From assembly GCA_963806455.1 (NCBI GenBank), contig CAWDXZ010000002.1:682001-746000 (forward strand): a DNA stretch of 64,000 nucleotides, in the 5' to 3' direction. Shown here one piece after another: positions 42,024 through 50,502 of the stretch. The notes beneath the pieces were generated by a model that did no database searches, was not told the origin of the DNA, and was given only the letters and a program-made list of their open reading frames with translations. Source of the DNA: Bog-756 sp963806455 (GTDB lineage Bacteria > Actinomycetota > Acidimicrobiia > Acidimicrobiales > RAAP-2). The position numbers and the translations under genes were made by a program. Each line of letters starts with the position of its first letter. Positions within the stretch are counted from its first letter, which is position 1.

Positions 42024-42051
42024 TTGTGCACCTCCGGGCCCGACCTACGAT
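42024..42051 (+). promoter_or_regulatory. trpS: Promoter of trpS: TTGTGC-N16-TACGAT
   Basis: A -35-like TTGTGC (42024-42029) and a -10 TACGAT (42046-42051) have a 16-bp spacer. The ATG is eight bases after the -10, so the mRNA is probably leaderless. Confidence 0.6.
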
Positions 42052-42059
42052 GACCACCC

Positions 42060-43043
42060 ATGTCCCGAGTCCTGTCCGGCATCCAGCCCAGCGGCGACCT
42101 CCACCTGGGGAACTACCTCGGTGCCATCCGGAACTGGGTAGCCGACCAGGAGGCCCACGACGCCCTCTACTGCATCGTGGACCTGCACGCCCTGACCCTC
42201 GACATCGACCCGGACGAGCTCCGCCGCCGGACCTACGAGACGGCGCTCGACCTGCTGGCCGCCGGCCTGGATCCCCGGCGGTGCACACTGTTCGTCCAGA
42301 GCCACGTCCCCGAGCACGCCCAGATGACCTGGCTGCTCGAGTGCACCGCCACCATGGGCGAGCTCGGCCGGATGACCCAGTTCAAGGAAAAGAGCGCCGG
42401 CCGCGAGTCGGTCCGGGTCGGCCTGTTCACCTATCCCGTGCTCATGAGCTCCGACATCCTGCTCTACGACGCCGAGCGGGTACCGGTCGGCGACGACCAG
42501 CGCCAGCACCTGGAGCTCGCCCGCGAGCTGGCCATCCGGTTCAACCGCCGGTACGGCCCGACCCTCGTGGTGCCCGAGGCCGCCATCCCGGCGATCGGGG
42601 CCCGGGTGATGGACCTCCAGCACCCGGCACGCAAGATGTCCAAGTCCGCCGACTCGCCGCTCGGCACCATTCTCATGCTGGACGAGGACGCCGACATCGC
42701 CCGCAAGGTGAAGCGGGCGGTGACCGACACCGACGGCGAGGTCCGGTACGACCCCGAGGGCAAGCCGGGCCTGTCCAACCTGCTCGAGTTGTTGGCGGTG
42801 GCGACCGGCACGAGCCCGTCAGTCCTGGCCGCCGGCTACACCCGCTACGGCGACCTGAAGGACGACCTCACCCAGGCGCTGATCGAGCTCCTCCGGCCGG
42901 TGCGGGAGCGCCGGGCCGCCCTGGCCGAAGACCCCGAGGGGGTGTCGGCCATGCTGGCCCTGGGGGCCGAGAAAGCGCGGGCCACGGCGTCGTCCACCTA
43001 CCGGCGGGCGGCGGCGGCCATAGGTCTGCTCATCCCGACATGA
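42060..43043 (+). CDS. trpS: Tryptophanyl-tRNA synthetase
   Basis: The protein has 327 residues, normal for the short bacterial form. The class I motifs are intact: the HIGH equivalent HLGN in SGIQPSGDLHLGNYLGA and KMSKS in ARKMSKSADSPLG. VGDDQRQHLELARELAIRFN is the tryptophan/ATP-site helix. It stands alone on the plus strand among minus-strand genes. Its last 14 bp overlap the 3' end of the YfhO-like gene on the other strand. Confidence 0.97.
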   Translation: MSRVLSGIQPSGDLHLGNYLGAIRNWVADQEAHDALYCIVDLHALTLDIDPDELRRRTYETALDLLAAGLDPRRCTLFVQSHVPEHAQMTWLLECTATMGELGRMTQFKEKSAGRESVRVGLFTYPVLMSSDILLYDAERVPVGDDQRQHLELARELAIRFNRRYGPTLVVPEAAIPAIGARVMDLQHPARKMSKSADSPLGTILMLDEDADIARKVKRAVTDTDGEVRYDPEGKPGLSNLLELLAVATGTSPSVLAAGYTRYGDLKDDLTQALIELLRPVRERRAALAEDPEGVSAMLALGAEKARATASSTYRRAAAAIGLLIPT

Positions 43044-45975
43044 GCTCGGGCCGGGGGCCCGGGCCGGGCCGGCGGCGGCGCCGGCGGCGCCACCACCGGC
43101 GCACCGTCTCGGCGACCGCCCAGAGCGCCAGGGCGGTGGCGGCCACGGCGGAGACCGCCCCGCCGAGGAACGCCGAGGTGGGCCGGTAGTCGAACGTGAC
43201 CAGGTAGTTCCCCGGGCCGGGGATGGTGACCCGCTGGACCAGCCCGTCCCGGGTGACGGTGGCGGGCTGGGGCCGGGTGGTGGTCGGGGCGGCGCCCGAT
43301 GGCGGCACCGACCGGAGCATGGCGTGCCAACCCGTCGCCCAGGACTCGCTCCGATCGAGCTCGGTCGCGGCGGTGGCGTGCACCGTGATGCGCTGCCCGC
43401 CCCCCGGCCCCGGGGCGGCCGCCGAGACCGTGCTGCCGGCGGCGGCGGGACCACCCGACGGGGCCTCGAGCCAGGCCCAGCCCCGGGCGTCGGGGTTGTG
43501 GAAGACACCGAACGGTCCCAGGGTTCCGGTGAACGTCCAGTGCGGATAGGTCACGCCGGCCTGCATGCGGCCGTCCAGGACGACCTCGCCGGCCTCGGCC
43601 GTGCGGGCGCTCGGGGCCCCCACGACCAGGTGGCCCGAGCGCCCGGCCTGGACCACCACGCCGCCGGCCACGGTCGGGACGGGCAGGGTCACCTCGGCGG
43701 TGCGGTGACCGGCCGGGCCCGAGCGGTGCACGTCGGCCGGCGGAAGCCACCGGAGCTGACCGGTGCGGGACAGGAGCCCGACCCGAAGGCCCCGGCCCGT
43801 TCCCCCGTCCAGCGGCAGGGACCATCCGGCCACGGTGAGCAGCCCGCCGAAGAACCAGCGCCGGACGGCCGTCGCCGCCAACGGAAACGGCCCGTCCGTG
43901 CTGGCTGGCGGATGGTCGGAGGCCATGTAGCCGCCGAGGACGTCGCTCGGGAACTGGAAGGCGCCGGCGGCGCTGGCCGTCGATGCCGGCACCGGTGCGG
44001 CCGGTGTCACGAAGTAGCTCGGCACCGACAGCAGGGTGGTGGCATTGAGGGTGTCCCACACCGGCCCGGCCAGGGAGGCGGGGCGGAGGTCCTCCTGCAG
44101 GTGGGCGCCGGTCGCCCGGTAGTAGTCACCGTCGGTGAGTGCGGTGTACCCCTGGGCACTGGGCAGGTGGTTGAAGATGTTGAGATCGGTCTGCCCCATG
44201 GCCAGGAGCTGGTCACTGTAGAAGCGGTCCGGGTCGTAGACGATGAAGCGGCCGTCGCCCACCGTGGCCCGGAACGCCGCCGCCGCCGGCCCCTTGGCCT
44301 GAGCCTGGGCCTCGCCGATGGGGGGCTGGATGACGAAGAGGTTGAACAGGACGAGGTCGGTGGCGAGAACGGCGCCGAGCAGGCGACCGAGCGTCCGGGC
44401 CGAGAACCGGTCGCGGGCCAGCACGATCCAGGTGGCCGCCCCGGCGATGACGGTCCCGGCCGTCACCAGCACGGCCACCTTCACCCGGGTGGGATCGCTC
44501 ACCGGCATCGATGCCTCGAGGAGCTTGTCGAGGAGCGGCCCTGCCACCCAGAGGGCCAGGCAGAGGAGGGCGCTGAGCCCGAAGGGGGCACAGGTGGCGA
44601 CCAGCTCGGCCCGGCGGCCCTCCCGCCACCACCCCCGCACCGTGGCCGGGAGCGATCGTGCCGGCGGCGCCGCAGATCCGGCGTCTCCCGTGGTGAGCAC
44701 CAGGTGGCTCCACCAGGCCAGGAGCACGGCCAGCGAGCAGTCGACGAGCAGCAGGTTGCGGTTGAGCAGCCGCTGGCTGTTGAGCCCCGGCACCAGGTAG
44801 AGGACGTGCCCGACATAGGTCTGGTTCCCGAGGGCGGAGACCAGCCCCACCAGCAGTATCACGTACCACACCTGCCAGTGGCGAGCCTGGGGACGGGTGC
44901 GCCATCGGCGCACCAGGAGGACGCAGGCGGCGATCAGGGCCAGGATCCCGACGTAGCTGGTCACCTCGGGGAAGTTGTACGGCCCGGCGTAGTAGCCGGG
45001 CTCGTTCTGGCTGGTGCCGAGCACGAACGGTGCGTCGAGCAGGACGATCAGACGTCCGGGCAGCGACCCGCTGGTGAAGAAGGTGTACGACGAGCCCGTT
45101 CGTTGGGAGTTGGCGGCGAAGACGCCGCCGGGTATCCACTGGGCGGCCCCGAGGGCCGCCCCGCCGGCCAGGCCCAGGGCCAGGGTGACCAACGGGCCGG
45201 GCAGCGCTCGGAGACCGGGCCGTCGCAGGTAACCGAGGGCCACCAGGCGGCCACCGAAGTAGATGAGCACCAGCACGGCGCCGTCGATGGTGGCCTCGAC
45301 GCCTCCGCTGAGGGTGGACAGGCCGAGGGCCACGGCCAGCAGCGCCACCCAGCGCCGGGCACCGACGACGGCGGTCCAGGCGTCGTCGAGGGGCGGGCGT
45401 CGCTCGGTCAGCCCGTGCACGGCCAGCAGCATCCACGGCAGCAGTGACGCTCCCTGGATGAGGTCGACGTGCACGATCTGCGCCGACATGTACCCGGCGA
45501 AGGCGAAGGTGGCCGCCCCGAAGGTGGCGGCGGTGCCGCAGAGGCCCTGTCGGCGGAGGAACAGGTACATCCCGGCCAGGCCGACGTCGTAGACGGCGGC
45601 GAAGGCGAGGGTCCAGGCGGTGAAGACGGGCAGCACGGCCATGAGCCACGTGGCCGGGAAGGCGGCCCCGGCGTTGAACCCGGCCAGCAACGGCGTGCCG
45701 CTGAACAGATACGAGTTCCACAGGGGCAACATCCCGTGATCGAGATCGTGCCCGACCAGAACCCGCAGGGGGAAGTTCTGGATGTAGTTGTCGCCGTCGA
45801 GGAACACGTTGCCGAACAGCTCGGGGATGCCCAGGACGGCGAAGGGGATGAGCAGCAGGACGATGAGGGCGGCGTGGGTGCGCGCCCAGACCATCGCCCG
45901 CAGCCACGTCGACCCGGGCTCCGACGGGACGGCCGGCCGGTTCACGGTCGTGGCGCGACCGGGTGCGCTCACCAC
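43030..45975 (-). CDS. YfhO-like polytopic membrane protein
   Basis: The protein has 981 residues with about twelve helices in residues 30-620, then a large extracytoplasmic C-terminal part. A last helix (about 945-965) and a basic tail close the protein. The N-terminal loop FLDGDNYIQNFPLRVLVGHDLDHGMLPLWNSYLFSGTPL resembles the YfhO/GT-C first loop, with an acidic DGD in the position of the catalytic motif. YfhO proteins act in glycosylation of cell-wall polymers; here the substrate is unknown. It follows the M50 protease gene by 28 bp on the same strand. Confidence 0.75.
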   Translation of the reverse strand: MVSAPGRATTVNRPAVPSEPGSTWLRAMVWARTHAALIVLLLIPFAVLGIPELFGNVFLDGDNYIQNFPLRVLVGHDLDHGMLPLWNSYLFSGTPLLAGFNAGAAFPATWLMAVLPVFTAWTLAFAAVYDVGLAGMYLFLRRQGLCGTAATFGAATFAFAGYMSAQIVHVDLIQGASLLPWMLLAVHGLTERRPPLDDAWTAVVGARRWVALLAVALGLSTLSGGVEATIDGAVLVLIYFGGRLVALGYLRRPGLRALPGPLVTLALGLAGGAALGAAQWIPGGVFAANSQRTGSSYTFFTSGSLPGRLIVLLDAPFVLGTSQNEPGYYAGPYNFPEVTSYVGILALIAACVLLVRRWRTRPQARHWQVWYVILLVGLVSALGNQTYVGHVLYLVPGLNSQRLLNRNLLLVDCSLAVLLAWWSHLVLTTGDAGSAAPPARSLPATVRGWWREGRRAELVATCAPFGLSALLCLALWVAGPLLDKLLEASMPVSDPTRVKVAVLVTAGTVIAGAATWIVLARDRFSARTLGRLLGAVLATDLVLFNLFVIQPPIGEAQAQAKGPAAAAFRATVGDGRFIVYDPDRFYSDQLLAMGQTDLNIFNHLPSAQGYTALTDGDYYRATGAHLQEDLRPASLAGPVWDTLNATTLLSVPSYFVTPAAPVPASTASAAGAFQFPSDVLGGYMASDHPPASTDGPFPLAATAVRRWFFGGLLTVAGWSLPLDGGTGRGLRVGLLSRTGQLRWLPPADVHRSGPAGHRTAEVTLPVPTVAGGVVVQAGRSGHLVVGAPSARTAEAGEVVLDGRMQAGVTYPHWTFTGTLGPFGVFHNPDARGWAWLEAPSGGPAAAGSTVSAAAPGPGGGQRITVHATAATELDRSESWATGWHAMLRSVPPSGAAPTTTRPQPATVTRDGLVQRVTIPGPGNYLVTFDYRPTSAFLGGAVSAVAATALALWAVAETVRRWWRRRRRRRPGPGPRPELMSG

Positions 45976-46003
45976 GGGAGAGGGACGCCCGTCGAGTCCG
46001 CGC

Positions 46004-46786
46004 TCACACCAGGAGGCCCGACCACCAGTTGACGACGTGGCCGATGAGCTCGGACCATTGGTTGCGGAACAACAGGATGAGGATGAAGGGCAGGAACATC
46101 AGGAGCGGTTGGAGGCGGTAGTACTCGGGGAGGGAGCGGGCCGGGATGAACCGCTCGAGCACGGCCGCCCCGTCGAGCGGAGGGCAGGGAATGAGATTGA
46201 ACACCCCGAGCACGATGTTGGCGAACCCGGCGATGAAGAAGATCTGGCTCAGCAGGCCGGGCGGATAGGCCTGCACCTGGTAGACGATCTGCCGGATGGG
46301 CTGCGGCGTGGCCAGCACGTAGGCGATCCCCATCAGGCCGGCCAGGATGAAATTGGTGAGCGGCCCGACCAGGGACACCAGCACAGTGTGGTTGCGGGGG
46401 CTCCGCAACCGGTTGGTGGAGACCGGCACCGGCTTCGCCCACCCGTAGGCGCCGATCCCGGAGAGGGACAGCAGGCCTGGTACCAGCAGCGTGCCGACCG
46501 GGTCGACATGCTTGACCGGGTTGAGGGTGAGGCGCCCGGCCCGCTTGGCCGTGTCGTCACCGAAGGCCAGCGCCACCACGCCGTGCGAGATCTCGTGGAG
46601 GATGATGGACGGGATCAACACACAGAAGTAGATGATCTCGAATCGGTTGATCTTGTGCGTGGTCAGCAGGATGATGAGCAGTGCCGCCGCCACTACCACG
46701 ATGATGGTGGTGCGCTGGTCGACCTGGAAGCGACGCCGGGGCCGGCTCGGGCCCCCGGACCCTCCTCCGTAGCCTCCGTAGGCCAT
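46004..46786 (-). CDS. Site-2-type M50 membrane metalloprotease
   Basis: Starting at MAYGGYGGGSGGPSRPRRR (46786) gives 260 residues. About five membrane helices are visible. The zinc-binding HEISH lies in IPSIILHEISHGVVALAFGD, and the third ligand is in the later NLIPCPPLDGAAVL. This belongs to the short site-2 protease group without a PDZ domain. Likely substrates are membrane-bound regulators or signal-peptide remnants. It is downstream of the DksA-like gene with a 16-bp gap. Confidence 0.88.
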   Translation of the reverse strand: MAYGGYGGGSGGPSRPRRRFQVDQRTTIIVVVAAALLIILLTTHKINRFEIIYFCVLIPSIILHEISHGVVALAFGDDTAKRAGRLTLNPVKHVDPVGTLLVPGLLSLSGIGAYGWAKPVPVSTNRLRSPRNHTVLVSLVGPLTNFILAGLMGIAYVLATPQPIRQIVYQVQAYPPGLLSQIFFIAGFANIVLGVFNLIPCPPLDGAAVLERFIPARSLPEYYRLQPLLMFLPFILILLFRNQWSELIGHVVNWWSGLLV

Positions 46787-46802
46787 CAGAGCGCGAGGCC
46801 GA

Positions 46803-47141
46803 TCAGGACCGGCTGGCGTGGTTGATGCAGAAGCGGGTGGCCGGCATGGCCTCGAGGCGGGCGGGCTGGATGTTCTCCCCGCAGACTTCGCAGGTGCCGT
46901 AGCTCCCGTCTTCGAGGCGGTCGAGGGCCCGGGCCACCTCATGCAGGGACTCCTGGAGCTGGCCGGCCAGCACCTCGGCCTCACCTCGCTCGGCGGTCAC
47001 CTGGCTCGAGTCGGCGAAGTTGGGGTCGTAGTGGAGGCCCCCACCCTCGCCGAACCCCAGTTCGGCCAGCTCGGATTGGAGCTGGCTGCGCTCGTTTTCG
47101 AGGAGTTGGCGGTAGTCGATTGTCGGGGCGTCGCTCGGCAC
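46803..47141 (-). CDS. DksA/TraR-type zinc-finger protein
   Basis: The GTG at 47141 with a TAGGAT box seven bases upstream gives 112 residues (VPSDAPTIDYRQLL). A coiled-coil hairpin (LENERSQLQSELAELGF, GQLQESLHEVARALDRLEDG) leads to a four-Cys zinc finger: CEVC and, after EAMPATRF, CINH with His in place of the last Cys. DksA-family proteins bind the RNA polymerase secondary channel; actinobacterial forms are less well characterised. Confidence 0.85.
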   Translation of the reverse strand: MPSDAPTIDYRQLLENERSQLQSELAELGFGEGGGLHYDPNFADSSQVTAERGEAEVLAGQLQESLHEVARALDRLEDGSYGTCEVCGENIQPARLEAMPATRFCINHASRS

Positions 47142-47148
47142 GGGCAAT

Positions 47149-47154
47149 ATCCTA
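47149..47154 (-). promoter_or_regulatory. -10 box TAGGAT for the DksA-like gene (leaderless)
   Basis: The hexamer lies seven bases before the GTG at 47141. It overlaps the stop codon of xerD, so this promoter sits at the very end of the upstream gene. Confidence 0.5.
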
Positions 47155-48084
47155 CTTGAGCTGGGTTGCAGTGGCCCGCGGGTGGGCCAGTTCATAGGAC
47201 CGGCGCAGGTGGTCCTGGCTCAGCTTGGTGTAGATCTGGGTCGTGGCGATGGAGACGTGGCCGAGCAGCTCCTGGACGACCCGTATGTCCGCCCCGTGGG
47301 CCAGCATGTGGCTGGCGCAGGAATGTCGGAGCACATGCGGGCTGACCAGTGCCCCGAGCCCGGCCCGGTCGGCGCGTTGGGCCACGATGCCCCAGGCCCC
47401 CTGGCGGCTGAGCCGGCCCCCCCGGGTGTTGATGAACACCGCCTCGGCGTCGTCACGCCGCCGCCACCGGTCGGGGGCGAGCCGCGGCCGCCCGGCCGGC
47501 GACAACCAGCGGTCGACGGCCATCCGAGCCGGTGCGCCCAGAGGGACCAGGCGCTCCTTCGCCCCCTTGCCGAACACCCGGAGCAGCCCGTCGTCACCCT
47601 GCAGGTCGATCAGCGAGAGCCCGACCACCTCGGAGATCCGAGCCCCGGTGCCGTAGAGAAGCTCGAGGAGGGCGCGGTCGCGGAGGTCGCGCGGTTCACC
47701 GCCGCTCACCGAGTCGAGCAGGGCCAGCACATCGGGCTCATCCAGCGCTTTGGGCAGACGACGAGGGAGGCGTGGGGACCGCACGTCGACCGTGGGATCG
47801 TCGACGATGAGGCCCTCTCCGGCCAGGAAGCGGAACAGACCGCGCAGCGCGGTGGTGGAGCGGGCCATCGACGCCGGGTTGCGCCCCCGACCCCGGAGCT
47901 CGGCCAGATGGCGTTCGACCAGCTCCGGGCCGGCCTCGGCCGGGTCCACCCCGGCCCGGTCGGCCCACTCCTCCCAGGTGGCGATGTCCCGACGGTAGGC
48001 CAGCAGGGTGTTGCGGGCCCGTCCCTTCTCGACCGCCAGCCACGAGAGGTACTCCTCGGCCCCGGTCGAGAGCGGCCGGCTCAC
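47152..48084 (-). CDS. xerD: Tyrosine recombinase XerD
   Basis: The protein has 310 residues. The N-terminal SAM-like core-binding domain (SRPLSTGAEEYLSWLAVEKGRARNT in outline) is followed by the catalytic domain. The catalytic residues are Arg in GTGARISEVVGL, Lys in FGKGAKERLVPLG, HVLRHSCASHML, His in LLGHVSIATTQIYTKLS, and the nucleophile Tyr in that same motif. It resolves chromosome dimers with XerC at dif. The position next to the NUDIX and pyrG genes matches M. tuberculosis Rv1699-Rv1701. Confidence 0.93.
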   Translation of the reverse strand: MSRPLSTGAEEYLSWLAVEKGRARNTLLAYRRDIATWEEWADRAGVDPAEAGPELVERHLAELRGRGRNPASMARSTTALRGLFRFLAGEGLIVDDPTVDVRSPRLPRRLPKALDEPDVLALLDSVSGGEPRDLRDRALLELLYGTGARISEVVGLSLIDLQGDDGLLRVFGKGAKERLVPLGAPARMAVDRWLSPAGRPRLAPDRWRRRDDAEAVFINTRGGRLSRQGAWGIVAQRADRAGLGALVSPHVLRHSCASHMLAHGADIRVVQELLGHVSIATTQIYTKLSQDHLRRSYELAHPRATATQLK

Positions 48085-48094
48085 CGTGGGGGGC

Positions 48095-48715
48095 TCACCC
48101 GCCGTCGGCCCGGTGCCGCGTGGCCAGGTGCCGCACGGCCAGGCCGACCCCGAGGATGGTGGTGGCGTCGATGACGGTGCCGTCGTCGACCATTTCGTCG
48201 ACGCGGGCGAGAGGCACCTCCTCCACCGACATGTGGCGCTCCTCGATCCCCTGGCGGTCGACGGGCACGCGGGTGAGTCCGGTGGCCAGGTACACGGCCG
48301 AGAGCTCGTCGCAGAAACCCGGGGTGATGGCGCACCGGGTCAGGAGCGTGAACGAGGTGGCGGCATAGCCGGCCTCCTCGGCCAGCTCCCGCCGGGCCAC
48401 CGTCAGCTCGGGCTCACCTTCGACGTCGCAGGTCCCCGCAGGTATCTCGAGGAGCCACCGGTCGAGCGCCGGCCGGTACTGGCGGACCATGACCACCGAG
48501 CCCTCGTCGGTCACGGCGACCACGGCCACGGCTCCGGGATGACGGACGATGTCCCGTTCGAAGCGGGTCCCGTCCGGGTCGACGAAGGTGGCCTTGGTCA
48601 GCGCGATGACCCACCCCCGGTGGACGACCTCCTCCCCCAGCTTCTCGAAACGGGCGGCGGCCCGTCCGTCTCCCGTGGCCCGGTCCCCCGACCGGCCCAC
48701 CTCAGCCGTTGGCAT
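48095..48715 (-). CDS. NUDIX hydrolase, ADP-ribose pyrophosphatase type
   Basis: The ATG at 48715 lies 13 bp inside the end of pyrG, giving 206 residues. The NUDIX box is intact: GTCDVEGEPELTVARRELAEEAGY (G-x5-E-x7-REUxEExGU pattern). Upstream VVMVRQYRPALDRWLLEIPAG is the substrate-side strand typical of ADP-sugar pyrophosphatases. It probably hydrolyses ADP-ribose to AMP and ribose 5-phosphate. It is translationally coupled to pyrG, and the xerD gene follows within 10 bp. Confidence 0.88.
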   Translation of the reverse strand: MPTAEVGRSGDRATGDGRAAARFEKLGEEVVHRGWVIALTKATFVDPDGTRFERDIVRHPGAVAVVAVTDEGSVVMVRQYRPALDRWLLEIPAGTCDVEGEPELTVARRELAEEAGYAATSFTLLTRCAITPGFCDELSAVYLATGLTRVPVDRQGIEERHMSVEEVPLARVDEMVDDGTVIDATTILGVGLAVRHLATRHRADGG

Positions 48716-50456
48716 CGATGTCGGGCAGGCGCGGGTCGCGACCCTCGGCCCGGTCCAGCGCCGCCTCCACCAGTTGGCGGAAGAGCGGGTGGGGCTGGTC
48801 GGGGCGGCTCTTGAACTCGGGGTGGGCCTGGGTGCCGACCCAGAACGGATGACCGGGGAGCTCGACGAATTCGACCAGCCGCCCGTCGGGCGAGACGCCA
48901 GAGCACACCATGCCCACGTCCTCGAGGCAGTCGCGGTACCGGGGGTTGACCTCGTAGCGGTGCCGGTGTCGCTCGGAGATCTGCTCGGTGCCGTAGGCCT
49001 TGGCCACCTGGGAGCCGGGGAGGAGACGGGCCTCATAGGAGCCGAGTCGCATGGTGCCACCCTTGTCGACGATGTCGTGCTGCTCGTCCATGAGGTCGAC
49101 CACCGGGTGGGGCGTGGTGGGGTCGAACTCCCGGGAGTTGGCCTCCTCCAGCTTGGCCAGGGACCGGGCCACCTCGATGATCATGACCTGGAGGCCGAGG
49201 CACAGCCCGAGCAGGGGGAGGTCGTGCTCGCGGGCGAACCGGGCGGCGGCGATCTTCCCCTCCACGCCGCGTTCCCCGAACCCGCCCGGTATGACGAGAC
49301 CGTCGAAGCCCCGGAGCCCGTCCTGGTCCAGGAGGTCCGGCACCGTGGCGGCCTGGATCCACTCGATCTGCACCTTGGCGCCGTGGTGGAACCCGGCATG
49401 GCGAAGGGCCTCGACCACCGAGAGGTAGGCGTCGGGGAGGTCGACATACTTGCCGATGACCCCGATCCGCACCGGCCGCACGGCGGCGTCCACCTGCCTA
49501 ACCAGGTGCTCCCAGCCGCTGAGGTCGATGGGATGGGAGGCCTCGTCGTAGCCGAGGGTGCGGAGGACATAGCGGTCGAGGCCCTCGTCGTGGAGGACGA
49601 GGGGGATCTGGTAGATGTTGTCGGCGTCGACCGCCGAGACCACCGCCTCGATGGGCACGTCGCACAGCAGTGAGATCTTCCGCTTGAGATCGTTGGAGAT
49701 GAGCCGGTCAGAGCGGCACACGATCACATCGGGCTGGATGCCGCGGCTGCGCAGTTCGGTCACCGAGTGCTGGGTGGGCTTGGTCTTTTGCTCGCCCGAG
49801 GGCCCGAGGTAGGGAACCAGGGTGAGGTGGACGTAGCAGACGTTGTCGCGACCGACGTCCCGCCGGAACTGGCGGATGGCCTCGATGAAGGGGACGATCT
49901 CGATGTCGCCGACCGTCCCTCCGATCTCCACGATCACCACATCGACGTCGTCGGTGCCGAGGCCCAGGACCCGCTTCTTGATCTCGTCGGTCACATGCGG
50001 GATGACCTGGACGGTCTTGCCCAGGTAGTCGCCCCGACGCTCCTTGGCGATCACCGACGAGTAGATCTTGCCCGTGGTGGCGTTGGAGTCGCGGTGCAGG
50101 TTCTCGTCGATGAACCGTTCGTAGTGCCCGAGGTCGAGGTCGGTCTCGCCGCCGTCCTCGGTCACGAACACCTCGCCGTGCTCGAACGGGTTCATGGTGC
50201 CGGGGTCGACGTTGATGTAGGGATCCAGCTTGCACATGGTCACCCGGAGGCCACGGCACTTGAGCAGACGGCCGAGCGAGGATGCGGTGAGGCCCTTCCC
50301 GAGCGATGACGACACGCCGCCGGTGAAGAAGACGAATTTGGCCCCCCCGGCTCTCGACTCGGACACCGGAGCCGATCGCCCCGACGGGGAGGGAGGGGAT
50401 GGCCCAACCGTCGCCTGATCCCCGAGATGTTCCGGGCGGCCATCCATGTCGGGCAC
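48702..50456 (-). CDS. pyrG: CTP synthase
   Basis: The protein has 584 residues from GTG. The amidoligase domain includes FVFFTGGVSSSLGKGLTASSLG, LKCRGLRVTMCKLDPYINVD and the DGGETDLDLGHYERF metal site. The glutaminase domain has GGFGERGVEGK, the nucleophile Cys in LLGLCLGLQ, and the final His-Glu in GTQAHPEF. It makes CTP from UTP and glutamine. A Pro/Ser-rich extension of about 37 residues precedes the conserved start. A TAGCCT box six bases before the GTG predicts a leaderless mRNA. Confidence 0.97.
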   Translation of the reverse strand: MPDMDGRPEHLGDQATVGPSPPSPSGRSAPVSESRAGGAKFVFFTGGVSSSLGKGLTASSLGRLLKCRGLRVTMCKLDPYINVDPGTMNPFEHGEVFVTEDGGETDLDLGHYERFIDENLHRDSNATTGKIYSSVIAKERRGDYLGKTVQVIPHVTDEIKKRVLGLGTDDVDVVIVEIGGTVGDIEIVPFIEAIRQFRRDVGRDNVCYVHLTLVPYLGPSGEQKTKPTQHSVTELRSRGIQPDVIVCRSDRLISNDLKRKISLLCDVPIEAVVSAVDADNIYQIPLVLHDEGLDRYVLRTLGYDEASHPIDLSGWEHLVRQVDAAVRPVRIGVIGKYVDLPDAYLSVVEALRHAGFHHGAKVQIEWIQAATVPDLLDQDGLRGFDGLVIPGGFGERGVEGKIAAARFAREHDLPLLGLCLGLQVMIIEVARSLAKLEEANSREFDPTTPHPVVDLMDEQHDIVDKGGTMRLGSYEARLLPGSQVAKAYGTEQISERHRHRYEVNPRYRDCLEDVGMVCSGVSPDGRLVEFVELPGHPFWVGTQAHPEFKSRPDQPHPLFRQLVEAALDRAEGRDPRLPDIDANG

Positions 50457-50462
50457 CTGTCG

Positions 50463-50468
50463 AGGCTA
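50463..50468 (-). promoter_or_regulatory. pyrG: -10 box TAGCCT for pyrG (leaderless)
   Basis: Six bases separate the hexamer from the GTG at 50456 on the minus strand; the same TAGCCT hexamer and spacing serve ispH. Confidence 0.6.
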
Positions 50469-50502
50469 GCGGAAGCGGCCGGCCACCGGTGCGGATCCCG
50501 TC

